Counted from the stretch's first letter, positions 27,345-38,600 are shown. The stretch is 64,000 bases of DNA from Frondihabitans sp. PAMC 28766 (GCF_001577365.1 NZ_CP014513.1:2294001-2358000); one strand, 5' to 3'. Notes: generated by a model from the sequence alone, not told the origin. Numbers and translations are program-made.

Positions 27345-29159
27345 CTAGTGCGAGCGCGGCTTGCGTGGCGGGCGGTCGTCGGCCGAGCGGTCGCGGTCGC
27401 CGCGCGGAGCACGCGTGGGCGCTCCGCCGCTGCGACGATCCGGGCGGATCTCGATCAGCTTGCCGCTGATGCGCGTGTCGGCGAGCTTGTCGAGCACATC
27501 GTCGCCGACGGCGGCCGAGAGCTCGACGATCGAGAAGTCGGGGCGGATCTGGATCGCCCCGAAGTCTTCGCGGCTGAGACCGCCCTCGTTCGCCAGGGCC
27601 CCGACGATCTGACGAGGCTCGACGCGCTGTCGGCGCCCCACCTCGATCCTGTAGGCCGTCATCGGGCCCGTCGCACGGGGGCGGCGCTCGGGGCGCTCGC
27701 CGCGGTCGTCGCGCGAGAAGCGGTCGCTGCGGTCGCCGTCGCGCATCTCGCGCACCGAACGCTCTTCGCGGACGGGGCGTCGCGCGCGCTCGGCGGCGGG
27801 GTCGAGCAGCAGCGGGTCGTCGCCCTGGGCGACGACGGCGAGAGCCGCAGCCACATCGGCCTCGGGGACATCGTGATGCTCGACGTAGTGGCCCACGATG
27901 TCGCGGAACGCGGCGATCCGATCCTGCTGGTCGAGGGCCGCCGTGATGGCGTCGTCGAAGCGGGTGAGGCGGGTGCTGTTGACGTCTTCGACGCTGGGCA
28001 GCTGCATCTCGGTGAGCGGCTGGCGGGTGGCCTTCTCGATGGCGCCGAGGAGGCGGCGCTCGCGCGGCGTGACGAAGCTGATGGCGGCACCCGAGCGGCC
28101 GGCGCGGCCGGTGCGCCCGATGCGGTGGACATACGACTCGGTGTCGATCGGGATGTCGTAGTTGACGACGTGCGAGATCCTGTCGACGTCGAGGCCGCGG
28201 GCGGCGACGTCGGTGGCGACCAGGATGTCGAGCTTGCCCGACTTCAGCTGGTTGACGGTGCGCTCGCGCTGGGCCTGAGCGACGTCGCCCGAGATGGCCG
28301 CGGCCGAGTATCCGCGGGCGCGCAGCTTCTCGGCGAGCGTCTCGGTCTCGCTCTTGGTGCGGACGAAGACGATCATGCCCTCGAAGTTCTCGACCTCGAG
28401 GATGCGGGTGAGAGCGTCGACCTTCTGCGGGTACGACACCATCAGATAGCGCTGCGTCGTGTTGACCGACGTGGTGGTCTTCTGCTTGACCGTGATCTCT
28501 TCGGCGTCGTTGAGGTACTGCTTGGAGATGCGACGGATCTGCGACGGCATCGTCGCCGAGAAGAGCGCGACCTGCTTGTCGTCGGGAGTGTCGGCGAGGA
28601 TCGTCTCGACGTCTTCGGCGAAGCCCATCTTGAGCATCTCGTCGGCCTCGTCGAGCACCAGGTATTTGAGCTGCGACAGGTCGAGAGTGCCCTTGGCGAG
28701 GTGGTCCATGATGCGGCCCGGCGTGCCGACGACGACGTGCACACCGCGGCGGAGCGCGCTCAGCTGCACGCCGTACGCCTGGCCGCCGTAGACCGGCAGC
28801 ACGTGCACGCCGCGCATGCCCGAGGCGAACTGCTCGAACGCCTCGCACACCTGCAGCGCGAGCTCGCGCGTGGGGGAGAGCACGAGGGCCTGCGGGGTCT
28901 TCGCGCTGACGTCGAGGCGGCTCAGGATCGGGAGCGCGAAGGCCGCCGTCTTGCCGGTGCCCGTCTGCGCGAGCCCGACGACGTCGCGCCCGGCGAGCAG
29001 GGTCGGGATCGTCGCCGCCTGAATGGCCGAAGGCGTCTCGTAGCCGATGTCTCGGACCGCCTTCAGGACGGCGTCGCTCAAGCCGAGATCGGCGAACGTG
29101 ATAGCGGGAGCGTCGTCAGCAGTGTCTGCCTCGATCGGGGCGGTCGTGTCGGCAGTCAT
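27345..29159 (-). CDS. deaD: DEAD-box ATP-dependent RNA helicase, DeaD/CsdA type
   Basis: This 604-residue helicase unwinds RNA, probably in ribosome assembly and cold response. Motifs run in order: Q motif ITFADLGLSDAVLKAV, GLAQTGTGKTAAFALP (I), PTRELALQV (Ia), VLDEADEMLKMGF (II), FSATMP (III), VATDVAARGLDVDRI (V) and HRIGRTGRAG (VI). A charged linker rich in Arg, Glu and Asp leads to a C-terminal DbpA-like RNA-binding domain (YRIEVGRRQRVEPRQIVGAL) and a basic tail. ATG 29157-29159 lies seven bases after TAGCCT, again a leaderless layout. Confidence 0.95.
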   Translation of the reverse strand: MTADTTAPIEADTADDAPAITFADLGLSDAVLKAVRDIGYETPSAIQAATIPTLLAGRDVVGLAQTGTGKTAAFALPILSRLDVSAKTPQALVLSPTRELALQVCEAFEQFASGMRGVHVLPVYGGQAYGVQLSALRRGVHVVVGTPGRIMDHLAKGTLDLSQLKYLVLDEADEMLKMGFAEDVETILADTPDDKQVALFSATMPSQIRRISKQYLNDAEEITVKQKTTTSVNTTQRYLMVSYPQKVDALTRILEVENFEGMIVFVRTKSETETLAEKLRARGYSAAAISGDVAQAQRERTVNQLKSGKLDILVATDVAARGLDVDRISHVVNYDIPIDTESYVHRIGRTGRAGRSGAAISFVTPRERRLLGAIEKATRQPLTEMQLPSVEDVNSTRLTRFDDAITAALDQQDRIAAFRDIVGHYVEHHDVPEADVAAALAVVAQGDDPLLLDPAAERARRPVREERSVREMRDGDRSDRFSRDDRGERPERRPRATGPMTAYRIEVGRRQRVEPRQIVGALANEGGLSREDFGAIQIRPDFSIVELSAAVGDDVLDKLADTRISGKLIEIRPDRRSGGAPTRAPRGDRDRSADDRPPRKPRSH

Positions 29160-29235
29160 GCAGAGAAGGCTAGTCGCTCTGGGGGTCACCCACGGACCGA
29201 TACAGGATGTCAGGGGTTCCCGGCAGGATCGTCGC

Positions 29236-29652
29236 ATGACAGACGCCTACCTGCTCGTCCCCACAGCGCCTCCTCTCGTCGACTATTTGCGTCTGCGCCG
29301 CGCCGCCGGGCTGTCGGTCAGGTCGCCCGAGCAGGCGGGGCCCGCACTCGAGAACAGCTGGGCGTTCTGCCACGTGGTGTCGACCTCCGGCGAGGTCGCG
29401 GCCATGGGCAGGATCATCGGCGACGGCGGCTGGTACTTCCACGTCGCCGACATGGCGACGCTGCCCGATCATCAGAGGCGCGGTCTCGGCCGACGCGTGC
29501 TGGAGTGGCTGCTGGCGCAGGTCGACGAGCGGGCGCCGGCGGGGGCGCTGGTCAACCTCATTGCCGACCCGCCCGGGCAGCCACTGTACGAGAAGCTCGG
29601 CTTCCGCTGGGTGGGGCCGGACGCGGTGGGCATGACACTGAACCGACCGTGA
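29236..29652 (+). CDS. GNAT-family N-acetyltransferase
   Basis: This 138-residue protein has the acetyl-CoA-binding motif DMATLPDHQRRGLGRRVLEWLL (Q/RxxGxG/A as QRRGLG) at about residues 75-95 and the terminal LYEKLGFRWVG. The acceptor substrate is unknown. It is divergent from the RNA helicase gene and lies 73 bases before the BCCT transporter on the same strand. Confidence 0.93.
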   Translation: MTDAYLLVPTAPPLVDYLRLRRAAGLSVRSPEQAGPALENSWAFCHVVSTSGEVAAMGRIIGDGGWYFHVADMATLPDHQRRGLGRRVLEWLLAQVDERAPAGALVNLIADPPGQPLYEKLGFRWVGPDAVGMTLNRP

Positions 29653-29725
29653 CGACGGCGAGATCACCGGGCTCGTCGTATACTCCATTTCGGCGACACG
29701 ACCAGTCGCGGGTGGGCGGGATCAG

Positions 29726-31399
29726 ATGAGCGAATCGACAAAGCCGGGGGTGGCTCGAGGCATCGTGGCGCCGTGGGTGTTCTGGCCGGCGGCGGTGATC
29801 GTTGTCGCGTTCGTCGTGCTGGCGCTCGTGGCTCCGTCTGCGACTGAGCACGCGTTCGCCGCCCTGCAGAGCGGCATCGTGCGCGACTTCAGCTGGTATT
29901 ACGTGCTCGTCGCCGCCGCGTTCGTCGGCTTCGCGATCTTCATCGGGTTCAGTGGGTTCGGCGACATCGTGCTGGGCAAGGACGCCGACAAGCCGGAGTT
30001 CTCGACCGTCTCGTGGTTCGCCCTGCTGTTCGCCGCCGGGATGGGCATCGGCCTCGTCTTCTACGGCGTCTCCGAGCCGCTCAGCCACTTCGCCTCGCCG
30101 CGCCCCGGGGTGACCGGCGGCCCCGCCGTGCTGGCGCAGCAGGCGCTGACGCAGACCTTCCTGCACTGGGGGCTGCACGCGTGGGGCATCTACGTGGTCG
30201 TCGGCCTCGCCCTCGCCTACGCCATCCACCGCCGCGGCCGCCCCGTCTCGATCCGGTGGGCGTTGGAGCCGCTGCTCGGCCGGCGCGTGCGCGGGGGCTG
30301 GGGCAACCTCATCGACGTGATCGCGCTGGTCGGAACCCTCTTCGGGGTCGCGACCTCGCTGGGCCTCGGCGTCCTGCAGATCAGCTCGGGTCTTGACGCG
30401 ATCGGGCTGCTGCAGAGCTCGCGCCTCGTCGAAATCGTGCTGATCGTGATCGTGACCGGCATCGCGATCGTGTCGCTCGTGACCGGGGTCGGCAAGGGGA
30501 TGAAGATCCTGTCGAACTTCAACCTCCTGCTCGCCGCCCTTCTGCTTCTGTTCGTCCTGTGCGTGGGGCCGACCCAGTTCTTGCTGCGGGAGTTCGTGCA
30601 GACGATCGGCGACTACCTTCAGAACTTCGTCGGGCTCTCGCTCAACGTCAGCGCGTTCAGCGGCACGGCCGGTGAGAAGTGGCAGGGCGCCTGGACGACG
30701 TTCTACTGGGGCTGGTGGATGTCGTGGGCGCCGTTCGTCGGCATCTTCATCGCGCGCATCTCGAAGGGGCGCACGGTGCGGCAGTTCGTCTTCGGCGTGA
30801 TGCTCGTGCCGACGCTCCTGACCTTCCTGTGGTTCGCCGTGCTCGGCGGCGCGGCCCTCTACGAGCAGCTCTATCGGGGTGGCACCCTCGTCGGCCCGGG
30901 CGGCCACGTCGACGTCGAGGGCGCGCTCTTCCAGCTGCTCGGCTCTCTGCCCGCGGGAACGGTGCTCATCGCCGGGGCGATCCTGCTGATCGCGGTGTTC
31001 TTCGTGACCTCGGCCGACTCGGGTGCGCTGGTGATGGCGATGATCGCCACCGGCGGGCAGCTCGAGCCGCGCAAGCTGATCCGGATCTTCTTCGCCGTGA
31101 TCACCGCCCTGGTCGCGATCGCACTGCTGCTGTCGGGCGGCCTCACCGCGCTCAAGACCGCCGCGATCACGACGGCTCTGCCGTTCAGTGTGGTGATCAT
31201 CCTGATGTGCTGGTCGACGGTCATCGCGTTGACCCGCGAGAAACGGGCGTACCGCGCGGCCGAGCGCGCCGTGTTGCTCGACGAGCTCGCGGCGCACTAC
31301 GAGGCCGAGGTCGAGGTGCCGGCTGCGCGCGACCCGCGCACCGGGCCGATCGCGCAGCTGCGACGGCGGGCGCGGCGCGGCGGTGGGAGCGTGCGCTAG
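29726..31399 (+). CDS. BCCT-family betaine/carnitine/choline transporter
   Basis: This 557-residue secondary transporter imports a quaternary ammonium osmolyte, probably betaine or choline. It has about 12 membrane helices. The family glycine stretch FAAGMGIGLVFYGVSEP is at about residues 103-119, and the aromatic box helix reads YWGWWMSWAPFVGIFIARISKGRT at about residues 325-348. A short charged C-terminal tail, often the osmosensor, ends in RGGGSVR. The following 460 bases hold no gene. Confidence 0.95.
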   Translation: MSESTKPGVARGIVAPWVFWPAAVIVVAFVVLALVAPSATEHAFAALQSGIVRDFSWYYVLVAAAFVGFAIFIGFSGFGDIVLGKDADKPEFSTVSWFALLFAAGMGIGLVFYGVSEPLSHFASPRPGVTGGPAVLAQQALTQTFLHWGLHAWGIYVVVGLALAYAIHRRGRPVSIRWALEPLLGRRVRGGWGNLIDVIALVGTLFGVATSLGLGVLQISSGLDAIGLLQSSRLVEIVLIVIVTGIAIVSLVTGVGKGMKILSNFNLLLAALLLLFVLCVGPTQFLLREFVQTIGDYLQNFVGLSLNVSAFSGTAGEKWQGAWTTFYWGWWMSWAPFVGIFIARISKGRTVRQFVFGVMLVPTLLTFLWFAVLGGAALYEQLYRGGTLVGPGGHVDVEGALFQLLGSLPAGTVLIAGAILLIAVFFVTSADSGALVMAMIATGGQLEPRKLIRIFFAVITALVAIALLLSGGLTALKTAAITTALPFSVVIILMCWSTVIALTREKRAYRAAERAVLLDELAAHYEAEVEVPAARDPRTGPIAQLRRRARRGGGSVR

Positions 31400-31858
31400 C
31401 TGCTCAGCCGGGCGCGGCGCTGCCGGGGTGGGGCGGCGCGGGGCTGCTGCGGGAACTGCGGTGGCGGGGCCAGCTGTTCACTGGGGCGCCGTGGGATCGC
31501 CTCGTTCGCGAGGATGTTCTCAGCGCTGGGTGCGGGCGGGTCGCGGGGCAGGGAGGACTGGCGGCCGGCGTCGCGCCGCCGGGAGGAAGTGGCGGTCGCG
31601 GCAGGCTGCGGCTCGGGAGGATGTGATGCCAGGGAGGATGTCTTGCGCTCCGGGGAGGGAAAGCCTGCTACTGGGCTTGTCCCGGAGGGAAAACGGTCTC
31701 TCCTCGCGCCCCAGGGAGGATCGCCCCTCGGGAATTCCTCCTGGAATACAGCTCTCTCCCCAGGCATCGGGCGACCGCAGCCCCCGGGGAGGGCAAAGCT
31801 CTGGTCAGCCACGCCGCGGGAGGAACCGCCAAGCCGCACGCCCGCGCCGCGAGGCGCC
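31400..31858. other. Gene-free G-rich intergenic region with repeated GGGAGG blocks
   Basis: No convincing gene is present between the BCCT and recQ genes, which converge here. The + strand carries at least eight GGGAGG-type blocks at irregular spacing (for example near 31580, 31617, 31632, 31656, 31682, 31711 and 31786), mixed with inverted TCCTCC or CTCTCC parts. It could fold into several hairpins and serve as a bidirectional terminator region, or be a decayed repeat. Confidence 0.5.
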
Positions 31859-34009
31859 TTACGCGACGACGGCGAGGGCGAACGGCAGCACGGCGGCAGC
31901 ACCGGCACGGCGGAGTTCGCGCGCGGCGACGGTCATCGACCAGCGGCTGTCGACAAAGTCGTCGACGAGCAGAACGGGTCCCTGGTGCGCAGCGAGTACC
32001 GCCGCGAGCTCGGGCCCCACGGTCAGGGCCCCGTGCAGCTCGGCCAGCCGATAGACGCTGTTGCCCGAGCGCTCGACGGGGCCGCCGCCCGGCCCGGAGA
32101 GCGAGCCCAGCACCGGCAGCCGCCCCACGTCGCTCAGCGCGGCGGCCAACGAACCGACGAGGGCGGGGTGCGAGCGCGACGGCATGGCGACGATCGCCGT
32201 CGGGCGCGCCGCCCACGGCCAGTCGGCGAGCACCCGCACGCATCCGTCGAGCAGCGCCTTCGTCAGCGGGGCGTCGGGGGTGCCTGCGGCGAAGACGGAG
32301 CGCAGGATGCCGCCCCACCCGAGGTCGGTCAGCCTCGCGAGGGCGCGCCCTGGCTCTGCACGCTCGTCCGGGCTGATCTTGCCTTTGAGGTTGACTCCCA
32401 CCCGATCGGCGCCGGTGGGCCACTGCGCCCGAGGCTCGATCTCGACGCCGACGCGGTCGAGCGCGGCCGCCGACGACTCGGTGGCCGAAGAGGGCACGGA
32501 GGTGGGGAACCACACGCCGGCGCAGACGTCACAGCGCCCGCAGGGCTCGGCGGAGGGGTCGTCGAGGTCGTTCTGCAGCAGCTGCATCCGACAGGTGGTG
32601 GCCTGCTCGTAGCGGATCATCGACTGCTGCTCGTGTTGGCGGGCGGCCGCGATGCGGTCATAGCGTTCGCCGTCGTATGTCCACGGGAGGCCGGTCGTCA
32701 CCCACCCGCCCTGCACGCGTTGGACGGCGCCGTCGACGTCGAGCACCTTCAGCATGAGCTCGAGCGGGGAGCGTTTCACGTCGACGCGGGCCTCGAGGGC
32801 GGGCGTCGACAGCGGCGTGGTCGAGAGCTCGGCGAGAACTGCGGAAGCTCGCGACTGGGACGGCATCGAGGCGGTGGCGAAGTACTGCCAGATGTCGGCG
32901 TCTTCGGTGCCGGGCAAGAGCAGCACGTCGGCGTTGTCGGTGGCGCGCCCGGCGCGACCGATCTGCTGGTAGTAGGCCACCGGCGACGAGGGGGCGCCGA
33001 GGTGCACGACGAAGCCGAGGTCGGGTTTGTCGAAGCCCATGCCTAGAGCACTCGTCGCGACGAGGGCCTTGAGGTCGTTCGTCTTGAGGCGCTGCTCGAG
33101 GCGCTCGCGCTCGTCGGGGTCGGTGCGGCCCGAGTAAGACTGCACGTCGAAGCCGGCGTCGCGCAAGAGACGCGCGGTGTCGTCGGCGGCCGAGATCGTG
33201 AGCGTGTAGATGATGCCCGAGCCGGGCAGCTCGGCCAGATGCGCGACGAGCCAGGCGAGCCGGTCGCGGCTCGACGGCAGCTGGAGGACACCGAGACGCA
33301 GCGACGCGCGGGCCAGCGAGCCGCGGATCGTGAGCACGTCGGTGCCGGAGGCGAGCTGCTCTTCGACATCGCGCACGACGCGGGCGTTGGCGGTCGCCGT
33401 CGTCGCCAGCACGGGCACGCCCGGAGGGAGTGTGCGGATCAGCTCGGCGAGGCGGCGATAGTCGGGGCGGAAGTCGTGGCCCCAGTCGGAGATGCAGTGC
33501 GCCTCGTCAACCACGAGGAGGCCGAGCCGGTCGAGCAGCAGTGGCAGCTGCTCATCGCGGAAGCGCGGGTTGTTGAGGCGCTCGGGGCTGACGAGCAGCA
33601 CGTCGATCTCGTCGCGGGCGAGGGCCTCCCGCACGTCGCCCCACTCGTGGGCGTTGGCCGAGTTGACCGCGACGGCGCGGACCCCGGCTCGGGCGGCGGC
33701 CGCGACCTGGTCGCGCATGAGGGCGAGCAGCGGGGAGACGAGCAACGTGGGGCCGGAGCCGCGGCGGCGCAGCAGAAGGGTCGCGATGAAGTAGACGGCG
33801 GACTTTCCCCAGCCCGTGCGCTGCACGACCAGCGCGCGGCGGTCATCGCTGACGAGGGCTCGGATGGCCTCGAGCTGGCCGTCGTGAAACACGGCGTCAG
33901 GGCGGCCGGTGAGCGCGCGCAGCAGCTCGGTCGCCTCGAGGTCGAGGTCGAGGTCGAGGGCAGGAGGGGCGGCGTCGCCGTGAGCGAGGGAGGCGGGGGT
34001 GTCTGACAT
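31859..34009 (-). CDS. RecQ-family ATP-dependent DNA helicase with phosphoribosyltransferase-like tail
   Basis: This 716-residue helicase acts in DNA repair or recombination. Motifs are VVQRTGWGKSAVYF (I), LVSPLLALMRDQV (Ia), LLVVDEAHCISDWGHDFRPDY (II and aromatic loop), ATTATAN (III), VATSALGMGFDKPDL (V) and QQIGRAGR (VI). A zinc-binding region with CGRCDVCAG follows. The C-terminal 160 residues end with PVLLVDDFVDSRWSMT, a PRPP-loop-like motif of phosphoribosyltransferases, a known actinobacterial fusion. ATG 34007-34009 is chosen; a frame extension to 34192 lacks helicase similarity. Confidence 0.93.
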   Translation of the reverse strand: MSDTPASLAHGDAAPPALDLDLDLEATELLRALTGRPDAVFHDGQLEAIRALVSDDRRALVVQRTGWGKSAVYFIATLLLRRRGSGPTLLVSPLLALMRDQVAAAARAGVRAVAVNSANAHEWGDVREALARDEIDVLLVSPERLNNPRFRDEQLPLLLDRLGLLVVDEAHCISDWGHDFRPDYRRLAELIRTLPPGVPVLATTATANARVVRDVEEQLASGTDVLTIRGSLARASLRLGVLQLPSSRDRLAWLVAHLAELPGSGIIYTLTISAADDTARLLRDAGFDVQSYSGRTDPDERERLEQRLKTNDLKALVATSALGMGFDKPDLGFVVHLGAPSSPVAYYQQIGRAGRATDNADVLLLPGTEDADIWQYFATASMPSQSRASAVLAELSTTPLSTPALEARVDVKRSPLELMLKVLDVDGAVQRVQGGWVTTGLPWTYDGERYDRIAAARQHEQQSMIRYEQATTCRMQLLQNDLDDPSAEPCGRCDVCAGVWFPTSVPSSATESSAAALDRVGVEIEPRAQWPTGADRVGVNLKGKISPDERAEPGRALARLTDLGWGGILRSVFAAGTPDAPLTKALLDGCVRVLADWPWAARPTAIVAMPSRSHPALVGSLAAALSDVGRLPVLGSLSGPGGGPVERSGNSVYRLAELHGALTVGPELAAVLAAHQGPVLLVDDFVDSRWSMTVAARELRRAGAAAVLPFALAVVA

Positions 34010-34215
34010 CCCCGCAATGATCGCAGGAGCCGCCGACCTTCCGGCCGTCCGACCCCCGATCTGTGGATAACTCGGGCCCCTCCACAGGCGGCGTGTTTGA
34101 CGCCGCCCGGCCCCGAGGGCTAGACAGGATTCGCAGACCCGGACCCCGTCGGCGGAGGCCTGGACGACGCTCGACACCGCGATCGCCGCCACGCCCCCCC
34201 ACCGTCAGGGGCCCC

Positions 34216-35618
34216 GTGTTCGATGTCGTCTCGCCAATCGTCCGGCCCGTCATGCGCGCCATGTTCCGCCACAGCGCGCGGGCCTCGTCGAACGTGCCCG
34301 TCCCGACCGACGCGCCGACGTGTCACGCTCCGGGCGCCGACACCGATCGCATCCTGGTTTTCGGCACCTCGGCGACGATCGCCGCAGGGGTGTTGAGCTT
34401 CGATCTCGGTCTGCCCGGGCAACTCGCCCGTGAGCTGTCGCGGCACACCGGCCGCGGGGTCGACGTCGACGTTCATGCCACCTCGGCGCTCACCGTCGAG
34501 ACCGCCGTCCCGGCGGCGGTCGGGCTCTCGCTGTGGCGCTATGACGCGATCGTCGTCGTGCTCGGCGGCGCCGACGCGCTGCTGTACACGGCCGTCGCGG
34601 TCTGGCGACGCGAACTCGCCATGCTGCTCGAGGTGCTGCGGCTCGAGAGCTCGTCGGCCACCTCGCTCGTCGTCGCGGGCATCCCCCGCTGGCCGGCGTC
34701 GCGGGGTTCGGCCGAGTGGTCGGCCGCCTGGGCGACCGGCAGGCGATGCGCCTCGACGCCTCGAGCGAGGAGGCCTGCGCGAGGGGTGAGGCGACGTTCG
34801 TGGCGCTGCCCGCCCAGCGTCCCGGTTCTCACCGCTACCGGACGGCCGACGACTACCTCGCGTGGGCCGGCCTCCTCGCTGCACCGCTGGCGCGCGACAT
34901 GGCCCGCGCCGACCCGCTCCTCGACAAGACGGTGGGTGCGGACGGCCCGCGCGGCACCGCCCCCGTCGACCGGGCGGACGACCTCGTCGACATGACCGTG
35001 ATGTCGCGCCTGGCCCCCGAGACCGCCCGCGTGCGCCGCGAAGGGCCGCAGCAGGAGGACGAGAGGCAGGCCGCGCTCGACGCCCTCCGCCTCCTCGACA
35101 CGACCCCTGAGACAAGCCTCGACGACATCGTGGGCGCCGCGCGCGCGGCTTTCGGCACGCGATTCGCGGCCTTCACCCTGATCGACCACGACCGGCAGTG
35201 GATCAAGAGCCGCGTCGGCTTCGACGGCACCGAGGGCCATCGGGTCGACGACCTGTGCGTGCTGACCGTGCAGCAGGGCAGCGTGCTCGTCATCGCCGAC
35301 GTCGCGAGCGACGCGCGCTTTGGCGCTCAGCCGGGAGACGGTCAGGATCCCGGGGTCGGATTCTTCGCGGGCCAGGCGGTGGAGAGCCCGTCGGGGCACC
35401 GCATCGGGGTGCTGTGCGTGTTCGATCCGTCGGCGCGGGACGTCGGGTCGCTCGAACCGACTCAGCTGGCAGGGTTCGCGCACGCGATCGCGGGGGAAGT
35501 CTGGCGTCGTGGGACGGGGGCCGAGACCGCGGGGCCGGGTGACGAGGGTGTCGCCGGAGCAGAGCGCTCGATGCGGCAGACCTGCGTGGCAACGACTATG
35601 GCGCGAGCAGACCCCTGA
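34216..35618 (+). pseudogene. SGNH/GDSL-type hydrolase fused to GAF domain, interrupted by a 1-base frameshift
   Basis: The first frame from GTG 34216 (after AGGGG) begins FDVVSPIVRPVMRAMF and then has ILVFGTSATIAAGVLSFDL, where the usual GDS-like block would sit, and IVVVLGGADALL. At the C run 34683-34687 the frame breaks: one more C restores GIPPLAGVAGFGRVVGRLGD, which joins the second frame. That frame holds the rest of the hydrolase and a GAF domain with DHDRQWIKSRVGFDG and ESPSGHRIGVLCVFD, ending at TGA 35618. The family is from memory found in Microbacteriaceae. The last 23 bases overlap the convergent SNF2 gene. Confidence 0.85.
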
Positions 35619-38600
35619 TGTCGTCGGCGGTGAGTGCCGCACCGAACGCCGCGTCGTTGTCGTGCATGACGGCGTCGAACAGCTTGGCCTTCTGTTCTTT
35701 GAGCGCCATCACCTTCTCTTCGATGGTGCCGTTGGCGATGAGCCGGTAGACCATGACGTTGTTGGTCTGGCCGATGCGGTGGGTGCGGTCGACGGCCTGC
35801 GCCTCGGAGGCGGGATTCCACCACGGGTCGAGGAGGAAGACGTAGTCGGCCTCGGTGAGGTTGAGCCCGAACCCACCCGCTTTGAGGCTGATGAGGAAGA
35901 CGGGGGCGGTGCCCTCGCGGAAGCGCGCCACCACATCGGAGCGCTTGGTCGTCGCCCCGTCGAGGTATTCGAAGTCGATCTGCTCTTTGCCGAGCCGGCG
36001 CGCGACGACCGACAGGTACGAGGTGAACTGGCTGAACACCAGCGCTCGGTGGCCGCCCGCGATGACGTCGCGCAGCTCGTCGAGCAGCACGTCGAGCTTC
36101 GACGACGGCATGTCTGCGTAGGCGTCAGGATCGACGAGGCTGGCATCGAGCGCGAGCATCCGCAGCAGCGTGAGCGACCGGAAGACGATGAAGCGGTTCT
36201 TGTCGAGGTCGTCGACGAGCCCGAGCAGCTTCTGGCGCTCGCGCTGGAGGAACAGCTCGTAGAGCTTGCGGTGGGCGGGGGCGAGGTCGACTCGCAGCAG
36301 CTGCTCTTGCTTTTCGGGCAGGTCGGGGGCGACGAGCTCTTTGGTGCGCCTGAGCATCAGGGGCTTGATGCGCCGCCGCAGCCTCGCAAGCAGGTCGGGG
36401 CCGTCGCCGAGGGAGACGGGCTTGAGGTACTCCTCGGTGAAGCGAAGCCCCGTCATCAGCAAGCCCGGGGCGGTGACGTGGAAGAGCGACCAGATGTCCA
36501 TCAGGTCGTTCTCCATCGGAGTGCCCGTGATCGCCAGCTTGAACGGGGCGTTCAGCTCGACCGCGGCCCGGTGGCCCTTCGAGGTGCGGTTCTTGATCAT
36601 CTGCGCTTCGTCGAGGATGAGCCCTGCCCACTGCACCTTCTGATAGTGAGCGAAGTCGAGGCGGAAGAGGGCATACGAGGTGACGACGATGTCGACGCCG
36701 TCTCTTTCGCCGACGAGAGCGGCGAGGTCGAGGCGGCTCTTCTGGGCGGTCGCCGTGATCTCTTTCACGCGCAGGGACGGCGTGAACTTCGCGGCTTCGG
36801 CGACCCAGTTGCCCACGACCGAGGTCGGGGCGACGACGAGGAAGGGCCGTGGCGAGGTCGAACTGGACCGCGTGTGCGCGACGAGGGCCAACGTCTGCAG
36901 CGTCTTGCCGAGCCCCATGTCGTCGGCGAGCACCCCGCCGAGCTCGTGCTCGTAGAGGAAGGCCAGCCACGAGAACCCCTCGGCCTGGTAGGGCCGCAGC
37001 GTCGCCTCGACCGCGGCGGGCACGGGGGTCGATGGCACCCCGTCGAGCGCCATGAGGCCGCCCACGGTCTCCTTCCAGCGGGCGTCCTGCTCGGTGTGGT
37101 CGGCGAGCTCTTCGAGCTCGGCCCAGAGCGACATCTGCAGCCGGTTGATGTGCAGCTCGCCGGGGCCGGTCGTGTCCCACTCGTCGAGCTCTTCGGCCTC
37201 CGAGATCAGCCGCCGCAGCTCGTCGAACACCGGCTGCTTGAGTGAGAGGTAGGTCTTGTCGAGCAGCAGCATCTTGTCTTGCCGCTTGCTCAGGGCTGTG
37301 AACAGCGGCGCGAACGGGATTGCGCGCCCCTCGACGGTGACCATCACGCCGAGGTCGAACCAGTCGCGCTTCTCGGTCTCGACCGTGGTGACGGTCAGCT
37401 GCGGCGCCTCTTTCAGCTCGCGGTAGTCGGGCCGGGCGCCGACGATCACCACGCGCAGGTCGTCGCGTTCTTCGAGCAGTGGCAGCACCTCGGCCGCGAA
37501 CTGCGCAGCCCCCAGGCCCTTCAGCGTTGCGTTGACCACCTGGACGTCGTCGGGGGCGGGGTAGGCGTCGAGCGGCAGCCAGTGCCCGTTGTCGTCCCAC
37601 GACCAGACCAGCTTCAGCTCGTCGCCGTTCTCTTCGTCGAACGTCGCGGTCAGGCGCAGCACGGGCGGCAGGATCGCGGGCAGCACGAGCTTCTCATCAC
37701 GGCTCACCACCTCGACGGCGCCGGCCAGTCGCGGGTAGAAGTCGCTCAAGAACTCGTCGGCCTCGTCGCCCGGCACCTCGATGACAGGCGTCTCGGTGAG
37801 GAGGCGCCGCTCGTCGTCGCTCAGGCGCGCCGGCCCCAGGGTGACCTGCAGCGCGGGCGCGAACTCCCACGCGTACAGCCCGTGGTCGGCGATCACTCCG
37901 GTGTGGAACGCAGGATGCGAGGTCTCGCCGACAACGCCGGTCACGTCGAGTCGCAGCCCCGCGTCGTCGCGGGTGGCGCCCACCTCGAGCCGAGCGGTCG
38001 CCTCGACCTGGATGCCGTGCTCGACCTTGCCGGTGACGAACGCGATGCCGAGCCGTCGCCCCTCGTCGAGCAGAGGCCAGAGCAGAGGGCTCGCGAAGTC
38101 GTCGAGGAAGAGCCAGTCGGCTTCGCCCGGCACGTAGACATCACGAGCGGAGCGGTGGAGGGCCGCGAACTGGCCGAACCAGCGGTGCTGCTCGGGGCTG
38201 ACCGCGAGGCGGTTCAGCGAGTAGGGGAGCGACGTCCAGGTCAGGCTGCCGCGCACCCAGTTGCCCGTGGAGCTCTGCGTGACGGGGCGGACGGCGAGGC
38301 GGAACGGGGGAGTCGTCGAGCCGGTGCCTGTGCCAGTGCCGGAGCTGGCGCCGACGTTGCCGCCGCCGTTGTTGCTGCCGCCGACGTTGCTGCCGCCAGC
38401 GTTGCTGCCGCCGGCGTTGCTGCCGCTGCGCTGGGCGGCGGCCTCAGCGCGGGCGGCCGTGCTCGCGGTGGCCGTGCGGCTCTTCGGGGCGCCCCAGCGG
38501 CCGCTCTGCGCGCGGGTGCGCTCACGCAGCTCGAAGTGCAGCCCCATCGGGGTGAGCTGCGGCGGCGCTGCGACCGGCGGTGCTGCAAAGCCGGAGAGCG

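Noticed and set aside
30000..31300. 579-residue - strand frame over the BCCT transporter
   Set aside because: The BCCT protein has its membrane helices and signature on the + strand; the antisense frame is Arg/His/Asp-rich without motifs.
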